64,000 nucleotides of DNA, from assembly GCA_013298145.1 (NCBI GenBank), contig JAAFJO010000004.1, positions 62,001 through 126,000 on the forward strand, in the 5' to 3' direction. This document shows, in pieces, positions 53,892 to 62,132 of this stretch. A model generated the notes under the pieces. It was not told where the DNA came from and did not search any database. It saw only the letters and a program-made list of their open reading frames with translations. The number at the start of each line of letters is the position of its first letter. The stretch's first letter is position 1. The stretch is from Betaproteobacteria bacterium. Lineage in GTDB: Bacteria; Pseudomonadota; Gammaproteobacteria; Burkholderiales; Casimicrobiaceae. Made by a program: the position numbers and the translations under genes.

Positions 53892-53927
53892 CTATTTTTC
53901 GCTTATTTGCCCCATTTAATGTTGGGC
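53892..53927. promoter_or_regulatory. Palindromic region upstream of soxB
   Basis: CTATTTTTCGCTT (53892-53904), identical to 48076-48088, is followed by GCCC (53909-53912) and GGGC (53924-53927) around an AT-rich centre. A candidate site for the same regulator. Confidence 0.45.
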
Positions 53928-54013
53928 GAATAATGAAAAGCCAACTTTTCTGATCAACGCCGCTGCCGCGCCAATTGCTCGCGGAGTGCGGCACTTACCT
54001 AGAGTGCGTGCAC

Positions 54014-55732
54014 ATGCAACGTCGCGAATTTCTGAATCTGCTCGCAATTGCTGCCGCCTCTGGCGCAGCGCTCAGTTCACGTGATCTGCTCGCGGCGACG
54101 AAGCCGGGCAAGTTCTATGAACTGCCACGCTTCGGCAATGTGCACTTCTTGCACATGACCGATTGCCACGCGCAGTTGAAGCCGATCTACTTTCGCGAGC
54201 CGAACGTGAACTTGGGCTTTGGCGGTGCGCTCAATAAAGCGCCGCATCTCGTGGGCGAGCATTTGCTCCGCGAATTCGGCGTGCGTCGCGGATCCCGCGA
54301 AGCCCATGCCTTCACGTATCTCGACTACGAAGCGGCAGCGAAGGTGTACGGTAAAGTGGGCGGCTTCGCCCATCTCGCAACGCTCGTCAAACAGATGAAG
54401 GCATCGCGCCCCGGCGCACTCTTGCTCGACGGCGGCGACACCTGGCAAGGCTCAGCCACGGCGCTTTGGTCCAACGGGCAGGATATGGTGGATGCCTGCT
54501 TGGAGCTCGGCGTTGATGTAATGACTGCGCATTGGGAATTCACGCTCGGCGCGAAGCGCGTGCAAGAAATTGTCGAAAAGGATTTCAAGGGTAAGGTCGA
54601 TTTCATCGCGCAGAACGTGAAAACTACCGATTTCGAAGACCTCGTATTCAAGCCCTACTCCCTGCGCGAAATGAACGGGGTGTCAGTCGCAATCATCGGG
54701 CAAGCGTTTCCCTACACGCCGATTGCAAACCCACGCTATTTCACCCCGGAATGGAGTTTCGGGATTCGCGAAGAGGAGATGCAAAAGACGATCGATGAAG
54801 TGCGCTCAAAAGGGGCGCAGGTCGTGGTCCTCCTCTCACACAACGGCATGGATGTCGATTTGAAGCTCGCCTCACGCGTGCGCGGGCTCGATGCCATTCT
54901 TGGCGGGCATACGCATGACGGCGTGCCCGGTGCAATCCCTGTGAAGAACGCAGGCGGCACGACGCTCGTGACCAACGCCGGATCGAATGGCAAATTTTTG
55001 GGCGTTCTCGATTTCGACGTGAAAGGCGGCAAGATCACGGACTTCCGCTACAAGTTGGTGCCGGTATTCTCAAATCTGCTTGCCGCAGATAAGTCGATGG
55101 AGACACTAATCGCGAAGATTCGTGCGCCGCATGAGGCGAAGCTGGGCGAAGTACTCGCGCGCACTGACGCGATGCTGTATCGGCGTGGAAACTTTAACGG
55201 CTCCTTCGATCAATTGATCTTGGACGCGCTCATGGACGTGAAGCAAGCGGAAATTGCGTTCTCGCCCGGCTTCCGGTGGGGAACATCGCTCTTGTCTGGA
55301 CAGGCGATTACTCGCGAACACGTGATGGATCAAACGGCAACCACGTATTCGTACACAACAGTGAGCGAGATGTCGGGCGAAATGATCAAAACTGTCCTCG
55401 AAGACGTTGCCGACAACCTCTTCAACCCCGATCCTTACTACCAGCAAGGCGGTGACATGGTTCGCGTTGGAGGGCTTCAATACGCGATCAATCCGCTCGG
55501 GACTCAAGGCAAACGGATCGCTGAGATGCGCTTGGGCGACAAGCCAATTGAAGCGTCGAAAATCTACAAGGTGGCCGGTTGGGCACCGGTGTCCGAGGCC
55601 GCGCGCGACGCGAAAAACGAGCCGGTGTGGGACGTGGTGGAAACCTGGCTTAAATCTAAGAAGCGGATCACTGCGCGCAAGCTCAATCAGCCGCGCATTC
55701 TGAACACGCAGGGCAATCGAGGAATGGCTTAG
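54014..55732 (+). CDS. soxB: Thiosulfohydrolase SoxB
   Basis: SoxB is the dimanganese hydrolase that frees sulfate from SoxY-bound thiosulfonate. The 572-residue protein begins with a Tat signal (MQRREFLNLLAIAAASG). Metallophosphoesterase motifs are HMTDCHAQLKP, LLDGGDTWQGSATALWSNGQDMV, TAHWEFTLG, LLSHNGMDVDLKLA and GGHTHDGVPG, and the 5'-nucleotidase C-terminal domain follows. The start at 54014 fits the Tat motif. An upstream frame from 53975 does not. It is preceded by a hairpin and a palindromic region, so it is probably transcribed separately. Confidence 0.95.
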   Translation: MQRREFLNLLAIAAASGAALSSRDLLAATKPGKFYELPRFGNVHFLHMTDCHAQLKPIYFREPNVNLGFGGALNKAPHLVGEHLLREFGVRRGSREAHAFTYLDYEAAAKVYGKVGGFAHLATLVKQMKASRPGALLLDGGDTWQGSATALWSNGQDMVDACLELGVDVMTAHWEFTLGAKRVQEIVEKDFKGKVDFIAQNVKTTDFEDLVFKPYSLREMNGVSVAIIGQAFPYTPIANPRYFTPEWSFGIREEEMQKTIDEVRSKGAQVVVLLSHNGMDVDLKLASRVRGLDAILGGHTHDGVPGAIPVKNAGGTTLVTNAGSNGKFLGVLDFDVKGGKITDFRYKLVPVFSNLLAADKSMETLIAKIRAPHEAKLGEVLARTDAMLYRRGNFNGSFDQLILDALMDVKQAEIAFSPGFRWGTSLLSGQAITREHVMDQTATTYSYTTVSEMSGEMIKTVLEDVADNLFNPDPYYQQGGDMVRVGGLQYAINPLGTQGKRIAEMRLGDKPIEASKIYKVAGWAPVSEAARDAKNEPVWDVVETWLKSKKRITARKLNQPRILNTQGNRGMA

Positions 55733-55767
55733 CGCGACTTGTGCAGGCGGCAGTAAAGGAGGACCAC

Positions 55768-56262
55768 GTGAACAGACGACGACTCATACTTGCCGCCAGT
55801 GCGCTCGCCGCTGGGGCGCGGCTACCAGCGTACGCCAACGCGCGAGCGAGCGTTGTCGGCGAAGCGATCAATCTCCCTTCGGTGACACTGATTGACGGGC
55901 GCGCCATCACGACTGATGTGTGGCGTGGCAAGGTCTTACTTGTCGTCAAATTTGCGACCTGGTGCCCGTTCTGCAAGATAGTGAATCCAAAAGTTGAAAA
56001 GCTTTTGCCAGCCAATCGCGCCCGTGGACTCGAAGTCCTCGCGCTATCGATTGACCGAAATCCCGCCGAAGTCCCCAAATACATACAGCAACACCGCTAC
56101 AGCTTCCACGCAGCGATGTGGACACCAGAATGGGAGGCCACACTCGGTTCACAAAAAGGACTGCCCGTGTTCTGGGTCATCGGTCGCGACGGCAAACTGA
56201 AACAGACCGAAACTGGCGAGCTGCTAGATGAAGACGTCGCCGAATTCGCGCGTTGGCTATAA
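55768..56262 (+). CDS. TlpA/SoxW-like thioredoxin
   Basis: A periplasmic thioredoxin-fold protein of about 164 residues. It has an N-terminal twin-arginine-like signal (NRRRLILAASALAAGARLPAYA), active site ATWCPFCKIVNPKVEKL and cis-Pro region GLPVFWVIGRDGKL. The GTG start is fixed by AAAGGAGG five bases upstream. Lying right after soxB, it is probably the SoxW-type reductant that keeps the SoxY cysteine reduced. This is inferred from context. Confidence 0.87.
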   Translation: MNRRRLILAASALAAGARLPAYANARASVVGEAINLPSVTLIDGRAITTDVWRGKVLLVVKFATWCPFCKIVNPKVEKLLPANRARGLEVLALSIDRNPAEVPKYIQQHRYSFHAAMWTPEWEATLGSQKGLPVFWVIGRDGKLKQTETGELLDEDVAEFARWL

Positions 56263-56281
56263 TCTCAGACTTCACTCTGTT

Positions 56282-56368
56282 GCCGGGGTGGCGGAATTGG
56301 TAGACGCAGCGGATTCAAAATCCGCCGCTAGTGATAGTGTGCGGGTTCGAGTCCCGCCCTCGGCACCA
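56282..56368 (+). tRNA. tRNA-Leu (CAA anticodon)
   Basis: An 87-base class II tRNA. The acceptor stem is GCCGGGG with CCTCGGC (one G-U pair), D-loop GAATTGGTAGAC, anticodon stem-loop GCGGATTCAAAATCCGC with anticodon CAA, long variable arm, T-arm GCGGGTTCGAGTCCCGC, discriminator A and encoded CCA. Confidence 0.97.
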
Positions 56369-56370
56369 AC

Positions 56371-56406
56371 AAATAAAAAAGCGTCCACTGGACGCTTTTT
56401 TATTTG
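56371..56406. terminator. Bidirectional terminator after tRNA-Leu
   Basis: AAATAAAAAAGCGTCC (56371-56386) pairs perfectly with the 16 bases from 56390 (GGACGCTTTTTTATTT), three-base loop. A-run and T-run flank the GC core, so it can stop transcription from either side. Confidence 0.9.
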
Positions 56407-56557
56407 TCGGGTCAAATTCAAGTCGAAGGAAAGCCTCTCGCGCAGTCTGCGTGGTGAAAGCATCCATCTCGGCGCGCCATCGATGCCGGTTGCAACGTAA
56501 GCGAAGTGAGCGGAGCAAACACCTTAGATGCCGAGTGAGCAAGCGAACGAGGAATGA
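56402..56557. repeat. Direct repeat, copy 1 (156 bp)
   Basis: Begins ATTTGTCGGGTCAAATTCAA and ends GCGAACGAGGAATGA. It is nearly identical to 56772-56927 (only about half a dozen differences by eye). It starts in the arm of the tRNA terminator. No protein is evident. Confidence 0.85.
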
Positions 56558-56752
56558 AGGGCAATTCAGCCGCAAAGCGATTCGACGCGCCCCGCGATCT
56601 CTCGCGCCTACGCGCTCGAGAATTAGCCTGATCGCGCTGAAGCGCGAGCTGCCGCACGTTGCAAATTACGCGCTTGCAATTCGATCAACGCTGCGTTCGC
56701 AACGCGTAGGAACGTGTGACCGCGCCTGTCGGCGCATAACGTAAGCTTGACC

Positions 56753-56776
56753 AAATCGCTCCCGCGGAGCGATTTG
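56753..56776. repeat. Hairpin in front of the second repeat copy
   Basis: CAAATCGCTCC pairs with GGAGCGATTTG around a CGC loop. Like copy 1, copy 2 starts inside the right arm of a hairpin ending ATTTG. The 214 bases between the copies (56558-56771) hold no gene I can see. Confidence 0.7.
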
Positions 56777-56927
56777 TCGGGTCAAATTCAAGTCGAAGCA
56801 AAGCCTCTCACGCAGTCCGCGTGGTGAAAGCATCCATCCCGGCGCGCCATCGATGCCGGTTGCAACGTAAGCGAAGTGAGCGGAGCAAACACCTTAGATG
56901 CCGAGTGAGCAAGCGAACGAGGGATGA
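56772..56927. repeat. Direct repeat, copy 2 (156 bp)
   Basis: Second copy of the sequence at 56402-56557, offset 370 bases. It ends about 65 bases before the ybaK start. Confidence 0.85.
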
Positions 56928-56993
56928 CTGCTCATGCGAGCAAAAGTAAGCGCGTGCGTTTAAGATCACGCTGCAACGTTTACCGTGACATCG

Positions 56994-57479
56994 ATGAGTA
57001 CGCCTGATTACCCCATTACGCCCGCGATTCGCGTGCTGCGCGAACACAAAATCGCCTTCACCGCGCATTTGTACGACTACGTTGAACACGGCGGTACTGC
57101 CCATTCGGCTGCTAGTTTGGGCGTAGATGAACACATCGTCGTGAAGACCATCGTGCTGGAAGACGAAAAAAAGCGGCCACTCATTTGCCTACAGCATGGC
57201 GACCGCGATGTGTCTACCAAAAACTTGGCGCGTACGATCAACGTCAAGACTATTTCGCCCTGCGCGCCGGATGTCGCGAACCGTCACACCGGATACCTGG
57301 TTGGCGGCACTTCTCCCTTTGGAACTCGAAAGGCGATACCAATCTACGTCGAGCGCAGCATCCTTTCGCTTCCCAAAATCTACATCAACGGGGGGAAGCG
57401 AGGATTTTTAGTGGGTATCGCCCCGGAGTCTCTGAGCCGGGTGTTGAGCGCTGTTGCGGTGGACGCCGCGACGGCTTAG
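56994..57479 (+). CDS. ybaK: Cys-tRNA(Pro) deacylase YbaK
   Basis: A trans-editing enzyme that hydrolyses Cys-tRNA(Pro). The 161-residue protein has TPAIRVLREHKIAFTAHLYDY, GVDEHIVVKTIVLED and GYLVGGTSPFGTRKAIPIYVE, with the catalytic Lys in VVKT and the GTSPFG loop. The ATG at 56994 starts the conserved sequence. A GTG nine bases before it is possible. It lies downstream of the duplicated repeat. Confidence 0.93.
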   Translation: MSTPDYPITPAIRVLREHKIAFTAHLYDYVEHGGTAHSAASLGVDEHIVVKTIVLEDEKKRPLICLQHGDRDVSTKNLARTINVKTISPCAPDVANRHTGYLVGGTSPFGTRKAIPIYVERSILSLPKIYINGGKRGFLVGIAPESLSRVLSAVAVDAATA

Positions 57480-57542
57480 GTGTGCGCCCAAAAAATCGCT
57501 TAAACCGACTTGACAACGTCATCCACGTTGTACATTTCAATC

Positions 57543-58412
57543 ATGGGATTACTGAAAACGAAGGCCGCAGAGAAAGCAAAGCCGCTCAAACCGGGGGAGG
57601 GCTGGGCGTACGCCGGGAAAACCGACGTGGGGCGGACACGTGCGCACAACGAAGACTCTATTGCCATTAATGAGCCGCTGCAGCTTGTCGCGCTTGCGGA
57701 CGGTATGGGCGGCTATCAAGCCGGGGAAGTTGCGAGCAAAATCGCAATCGATGTACTCACTGAAGAAATTTCAGTGAGTAAGCTCACCGAGCGGGATATC
57801 GCGAAGATCGATCCCGAAACGGGTACCTCGGTTGCGATGCGGCGGCTGCGGAGCGCCATTGAGAAGGCAAATAATCGAATCTGTAGTGTCTCGCGCGAAA
57901 AAGAAGAGCTGGATGGTATGGGCACCACGATCGTTGCCGCATGCTTTTATGATGGGCGCGTCGGCATCGCGCACGTGGGCGACTCTCGCTGTTACCGGTT
58001 TCGCGATGGCTCGTTCGAACAACTCACGCGTGATCATTCGCTGGTGCAAGAGCAGCTGGAAAAAGGGCTCATCACCGAGAACGAAGCGCATGCTTCTCCT
58101 CAAAAGAATTTGATCACGCGCGCGCTCGGAATTGATGCGCTCGCGCAGGCCGACACGCAGGAATTCAGAACTCGCACTGGAGACATCTATCTGCTGTGCT
58201 CCGATGGCTTATCTGACATGGTCGAGAACAACGATATTAAGCGCGAGCTCGAACGCAGCGCCGATCTCGCGCTGGTCGTGAAGCGGTTGGTAGATCGCGC
58301 CAATGATGCTGGGGGCCGCGACAACATCTCGGTGATCGTCGTTCGCGTTGGAGCGCCACTGGAGGACGGTCAGTGGTGGCAGAAATTCCTTGCCAAACCG
58401 GCGACTAAGTGA
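57543..58412 (+). CDS. PP2C-type Ser/Thr protein phosphatase
   Basis: A 289-residue PPM phosphatase. Metal-binding aspartates lie in RAHNEDSIAI, ALADGMGGYQAGEVAS, LCSDGLSDMV and GGRDNISVIVVRV, and the GMGTTIVAA and VGDSRCYRFRDG blocks are also present. It dephosphorylates phospho-Ser/Thr proteins in the cytoplasm. The next gene, seven bases on, encodes a double-FHA protein that binds phospho-Thr. No Ser/Thr kinase gene is adjacent, so the kinase must be elsewhere. Confidence 0.92.
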   Translation: MGLLKTKAAEKAKPLKPGEGWAYAGKTDVGRTRAHNEDSIAINEPLQLVALADGMGGYQAGEVASKIAIDVLTEEISVSKLTERDIAKIDPETGTSVAMRRLRSAIEKANNRICSVSREKEELDGMGTTIVAACFYDGRVGIAHVGDSRCYRFRDGSFEQLTRDHSLVQEQLEKGLITENEAHASPQKNLITRALGIDALAQADTQEFRTRTGDIYLLCSDGLSDMVENNDIKRELERSADLALVVKRLVDRANDAGGRDNISVIVVRVGAPLEDGQWWQKFLAKPATK

Positions 58413-58419
58413 GAAGGCG

Positions 58420-59163
58420 ATGGCGAAACTTTTTTGGCTCCAACCCGACAACTCCATCGTTGAATTTCCGCTCGGCGCGGAGCAAAACGTCATTGGCAGG
58501 AGCAGCAGAAGCGACATTCGAATTAAGCACCCCGGAATTAGCAGCGAACACGCACTCATCCGGATGGTTGATGCAGTCGCGACAATCGAAGATCTGGATA
58601 GCACCAACGGGACACGGGTAAACGGACGCGGGATTACGCGACACACCTTGCGCCACGGCGATCAAATCGAGGTGGGGCGTGAGCGTTTGATGTATTTCGC
58701 CGAGCTTGACTCGGCCTCGCGTTTTGCGCAGCCAGAGCCAGATACCCCGTATTCCGAGCCCGCAGCGCACACTGAACGTGTGACAACCACCGCGACGGCG
58801 ATCAGCCCGAACGAGCGAGTAGGCGATCCGGAGACGCCTGCCCTATCGCCTTCGCCCGCCGCAGATAAATCAATCGCGACGCCCAAAGGCGTTGAGGTTA
58901 AAGGGTCGGTGGTTGTTCTTTCTGGGGCGAACACTGGTAAACGATACCCTCTTGATAAAGACGAGGTAACACTCGGTCGTGAAGGTCGCCAAGTGATCGC
59001 AATCAGGCGACGTGACAACGGGAGCTGGACGATCGAGCTGAAAAACGGGGCAGCGCCGCCCTACATCAATGGTGATGCTGTGCTCTCCGCTCGTCCGCTC
59101 ACCGCTGGCGATGTCATCGAGCTCATCGGCGTGAAACTCCGATTTGAGCTGAGCGTTGGCTAG
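58420..59163 (+). CDS. Protein with two FHA domains
   Basis: A 247-residue soluble protein. The N-terminal FHA domain (about residues 1-95) has the phosphothreonine-binding features IGRSSRSDIRI, GISSEHALI and DLDSTNGTRVNG. A Pro/Ser/Thr-rich linker follows (about 95-160). The second FHA-like domain (about 163-247) has VTLGREGRQVIAI and AAPPYINGDAV, where the Ser/His motif is degenerate. GAGAAGG lies just before the ATG. The stop codon TAG is part of the end of the adjacent inverted-repeat element. Confidence 0.9.
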   Translation: MAKLFWLQPDNSIVEFPLGAEQNVIGRSSRSDIRIKHPGISSEHALIRMVDAVATIEDLDSTNGTRVNGRGITRHTLRHGDQIEVGRERLMYFAELDSASRFAQPEPDTPYSEPAAHTERVTTTATAISPNERVGDPETPALSPSPAADKSIATPKGVEVKGSVVVLSGANTGKRYPLDKDEVTLGREGRQVIAIRRRDNGSWTIELKNGAAPPYINGDAVLSARPLTAGDVIELIGVKLRFELSVG

Positions 59164-59477
59164 GGCGTGTTAACACTATTTTGGCGAGATGCGTTACGAA
59201 AATGCGGCGATGGATGGGCGAAGCGTTGCGAAGAACGGGGTGGTTCCCCGTTCGAGCGACGCGACAACGCAGACGCGCCGCATTTTCGTAACCCTACGGG
59301 GCGTGTTCAGCCCATTTGGCAAAAGCGGCGCCCGGTGTCGTTGCAAAGTCCTTGCGAAAAGCTTGTCGCCTACGCTCCGTGCTCGCACCACGGCGGCCTT
59401 CGCGCCTCATTTGCCAACTTCGCGTGCATCGAAACCTGAACCGCCGCACGCGTCAAAATAGTGTTAACACGCCCTAG
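59160..59477. mobile_element. MITE-like element with 27-bp terminal inverted repeats
   Basis: The ends, 59160-59186 and 59451-59477, are inverted copies starting CTAGGGCGTGTTAACAC, with one mismatch in 27. Inside, 17 bases at 59193-59209 are a perfect inverted repeat of 59276-59292, and AACGGGG (59234-59240) pairs with CCCCGTT (59246-59252). No transposase is encoded in 318 bp, so it would be mobilised in trans. It fills the gap between the FHA gene and the convergent sensor kinase gene. Confidence 0.8.
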
Positions 59478-59513
59478 TCAGTCAGCAACAGCGTCGGTTA
59501 ACCGGCTCAACTT

Positions 59514-60917
59514 TTAGCTGAAGCGCACATTCATGCGTGCGCCGTTCCACCGCGACTGGCCCACGTCAATGTGCGCGCCGTGACTGCGCACAACTTCGAG
59601 AACAATCGCGAGCCCAAGCCCGCTGCCTGCCACGACGTGACGCGTTTCACTGTCGTAGCGCGGAACTCGAGCGAAAGGCGAAAAGATGCGCTCGCGATCC
59701 GCTTCGCTGACGCCTGGCCCGGAGTCCTCTACGCTCAAGCGCGAGGGAGCGTGATCTACGGTGAGTAATACGTGTCCAGCGCGAGGGGTGTACTTCAGCG
59801 CGTTATCGACCAAATTGAAAATCATCTCAGTGATGAGTGTTGGATCGCCATAGACCGGCGACGCTACAGAGCATTCGTCAAACGAAAAATCAATGTTTCG
59901 CTCAATAGCAAGCGGCAAAAGCTCCGCACAGACCTCTCGGGCGAGCCCATTGAGGTCGATCGTTTCGAATGAAGCCGTGGTCGCAGACGTCTCCGCGCGC
60001 AACAGAGAGAGCAGCTGTTTGGCGAGGCGATTTGCACGTGTAGACGTAGTGAGGAGCTGTTCGATGGTTTGCGCATCGCGCGCGTCGCCCGCTGATCGCT
60101 GCTTGAGCAATTCACCATGCGCCCGAAGTGCGGCAAGCGGGGTTCGCAGTTGATGCGCTGCGTTAGCGATGAATCGCTTTTGAGCCGCATGTGACACTTG
60201 CAGGCGCGATATCAAATCGTTGATGGATTGAATGAGGGGCGATAGTTCGCTTGGCGCAAGCTGCGGCGGAAGCGGTGAGAGGTTGTTCACCCCGCGCGCA
60301 TCCAGGTGCGCTTTGAGCTTACGCATCGGGCGCACCACGTAGGCGAGGCCATACCAAACGAGAAACACGGCGATCACAATGACCGCCGATTGCGGGATTG
60401 CTTCGTAAAACAAAATCGAGCGCAGCAGCTTATCCTGCCGAGCGCGCGATTGCGCCACGACGAGGTAATGATCCACACCCGCGAGATCAAATTGAAACCG
60501 AGCCACACGAACGAACTCTTCGTCTAGTACCGAATTGATGCCCTGCCCCGGCGCAATCGGCGTGCTTGAAATCATCGTGATAGGTCGGTCACCCGCAGTT
60601 TCGCGCAATAGAGGCAAGAGAGCATCGTCCCCGGCTACCGCGCGCTTACCGCGCTCAGCGATCACGAAATGCATCGGGTAATCGCTGTGATTGAATAGCA
60701 CGCGCCGCAGCGTTGGCGAGGGGAACGGCGTTACGCCGCCATCAGCCCGCTGATCAAGCCACTCCGCACGCAGCATCTCTGCAGCGAGGTTGAGCTGATC
60801 GTCAAGCGCGGTGTCAACAGTCTCTCTAGCAGCGAGAAAGGTGATGCCTAGGCTTAGCAGCCATAAAAAAAGGAGCGGCGCGAGCAACCATTCAAGCAGG
60901 CGCGCTGCAAAGCTCAT
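59514..60917 (-). CDS. Sensor histidine kinase (TctE/QseC-like)
   Basis: A 467-residue inner-membrane kinase. Membrane helices lie near residues 10-30 and 170-190 around a periplasmic sensor domain (TctE-type N-terminal domain). Then come HAMP-like sequence, the H-box FIANAAHQLRTPLAALRAHGE, N-box NLVDNALKYTP and G-boxes DSGPGVSEADRERIFSPFAR and GSGLGLAIVLEV. It overlaps the response regulator gene by four bases. The signal is not known. Confidence 0.93.
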   Translation of the reverse strand: MSFAARLLEWLLAPLLFLWLLSLGITFLAARETVDTALDDQLNLAAEMLRAEWLDQRADGGVTPFPSPTLRRVLFNHSDYPMHFVIAERGKRAVAGDDALLPLLRETAGDRPITMISSTPIAPGQGINSVLDEEFVRVARFQFDLAGVDHYLVVAQSRARQDKLLRSILFYEAIPQSAVIVIAVFLVWYGLAYVVRPMRKLKAHLDARGVNNLSPLPPQLAPSELSPLIQSINDLISRLQVSHAAQKRFIANAAHQLRTPLAALRAHGELLKQRSAGDARDAQTIEQLLTTSTRANRLAKQLLSLLRAETSATTASFETIDLNGLAREVCAELLPLAIERNIDFSFDECSVASPVYGDPTLITEMIFNLVDNALKYTPRAGHVLLTVDHAPSRLSVEDSGPGVSEADRERIFSPFARVPRYDSETRHVVAGSGLGLAIVLEVVRSHGAHIDVGQSRWNGARMNVRFS

Positions 60918-61603
60918 GCGGCCTCTGAGGCCGACTTCTCGATGCAGTATCCGAGTCCGCGGAAAGTGCGCACGACGATGCCGCCACTCTCGAGCTTCTT
61001 GCGCAATCGATGGACATAGACCTCAATTGCGTTGAGTGTTATTTCTTCGTCCCAACTATAGAGCGATTCAAGCAATTGCTCTTTGCTCACGGCGCGCCCC
61101 GCGCGCAGCAGAAGCACTTCGAGGATCGCCGCTTCACGAGCCGAAAGTTCGAGTGGTTTGCCTGCAACGGTGGCTTGGTGCGCACGCAAATCAAACACCA
61201 AACTGCCGTGGACCAGTGAATCTCGTGCCACCGCATGTCGCCGGCGAATCAGCGCGCGCAAACGTGCGTGGAGCTCGTCTAGCGCGAAGGGTTTCACCAG
61301 GTAGTCATCCGCCCCCGCGTCAAGCCCGGCCACTCGATCTCCCACTGCATCCATCGCAGTGGTGATGAGCACGGGCGCCGCAGCCATCGGATCAGTGCGG
61401 GCGCGCAATCGCCGCAGTACGCTTAAGCCACTCTCTTTGGGTAAGCCTAGATCTAAAACGACCGCATCGTAGTGATTAGTGGAGAGCGCGGAAGTCGCGC
61501 TTGCGCCATCAATTGACCAATCGACCGCGTAGCCATCGCCAATGAGGCTCGCCACGACGGCATTGCCGAGCTCACGATCATCTTCGACCAAAAGTAGCCG
61601 CAC
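60914..61603 (-). CDS. OmpR/TctD-family response regulator
   Basis: A 229-residue regulator with receiver domain VRLLLVEDDRELGNAV, phospho-acceptor Asp in AVVLDLGLPKESG and conserved Lys in DDYLVKPFALDELHARL. The C-terminal winged helix includes LELSAREAAILEVLLLRAG and LNAIEVYVHRLRKKLE. The GTG start is supported by GAGGAGG seven bases upstream. Longer in-frame starts lack homology. Partner of the kinase gene that overlaps it. Confidence 0.94.
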   Translation of the reverse strand: MRLLLVEDDRELGNAVVASLIGDGYAVDWSIDGASATSALSTNHYDAVVLDLGLPKESGLSVLRRLRARTDPMAAAPVLITTAMDAVGDRVAGLDAGADDYLVKPFALDELHARLRALIRRRHAVARDSLVHGSLVFDLRAHQATVAGKPLELSAREAAILEVLLLRAGRAVSKEQLLESLYSWDEEITLNAIEVYVHRLRKKLESGGIVVRTFRGLGYCIEKSASEAA

Positions 61604-62132
61604 ATCGTCCTCCTCTCTACAGTTCGAGCCCAGGCTTCGTCGGATGCGCTCCAGACAATGAATGCTGCGCAATCCGAACGTTCTGTCGCGTCGTCTGCGC
61701 TTTCGATCGAAGCGCTTTAACACCGAAACCGATTGTAGGGAAACTCCGAGTAAGTGTCTCGCTGGCCAAATCGCGTGCAATTGGCGGCAACATCGCGCGG
61801 CCGGCTCGCATCCCTTCAGTTTGAAAACGTGAATGATGGGCGCCCGCTAGATCGTTCATTCGGCATCCAACGCGGACGTGGCGAGTGCAATCAACGACCT
61901 GCTACCGCCCGCTCGTAACTATCACGATGCAAGCGATCCCGTAACGAGCCATAGCTGCTGAAATCAAACTTCAACTTTTCACGGAACAAGCCGTTTTTGT
62001 TCGGAAAAAACGGATGAAACAGAAAAGGTCCATATGAGGAAAAACGAGAGCTTAGCCGCCTCTTATATGGACTTCAGCCCGAAGTCTGCTTCATCACAAT
62101 GGACGTAGAACGGTTTTTCGCTCTTCCCCGCT
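61604..62132. other. Gene-free stretch with 3' hairpins of ppa
   Basis: The part near ppa holds, as read on the minus strand, GACTTC/GAAGTC (62070-62086), then GTCCATAT with ATATGGAC (62028-62035 and 62065-62072, with inner GAGG/CCTC), then CCGTTTTT/AAAAACGG (61991-62013). The long stem is followed by CTTTTC and may end the ppa transcript. The rest, the presumed promoter region of the two-component system, shows no clear boxes. Confidence 0.5.

Noticed and set aside
53884..53919. Sigma-32 promoter before soxB (CTTGATA and CCCCATTTA)
   Set aside because: The spacing is 19 bases, too long for sigma-32, and a heat-shock role makes no sense for soxB.
56402..56927. CRISPR array
   Set aside because: Only two copies of a 156-bp unit with a 214-bp spacer, and no short regular repeats.
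61617..61859. 80-codon minus-strand frame before the response regulator
   Set aside because: No ribosome site or homology. It is probably promoter or leader sequence.
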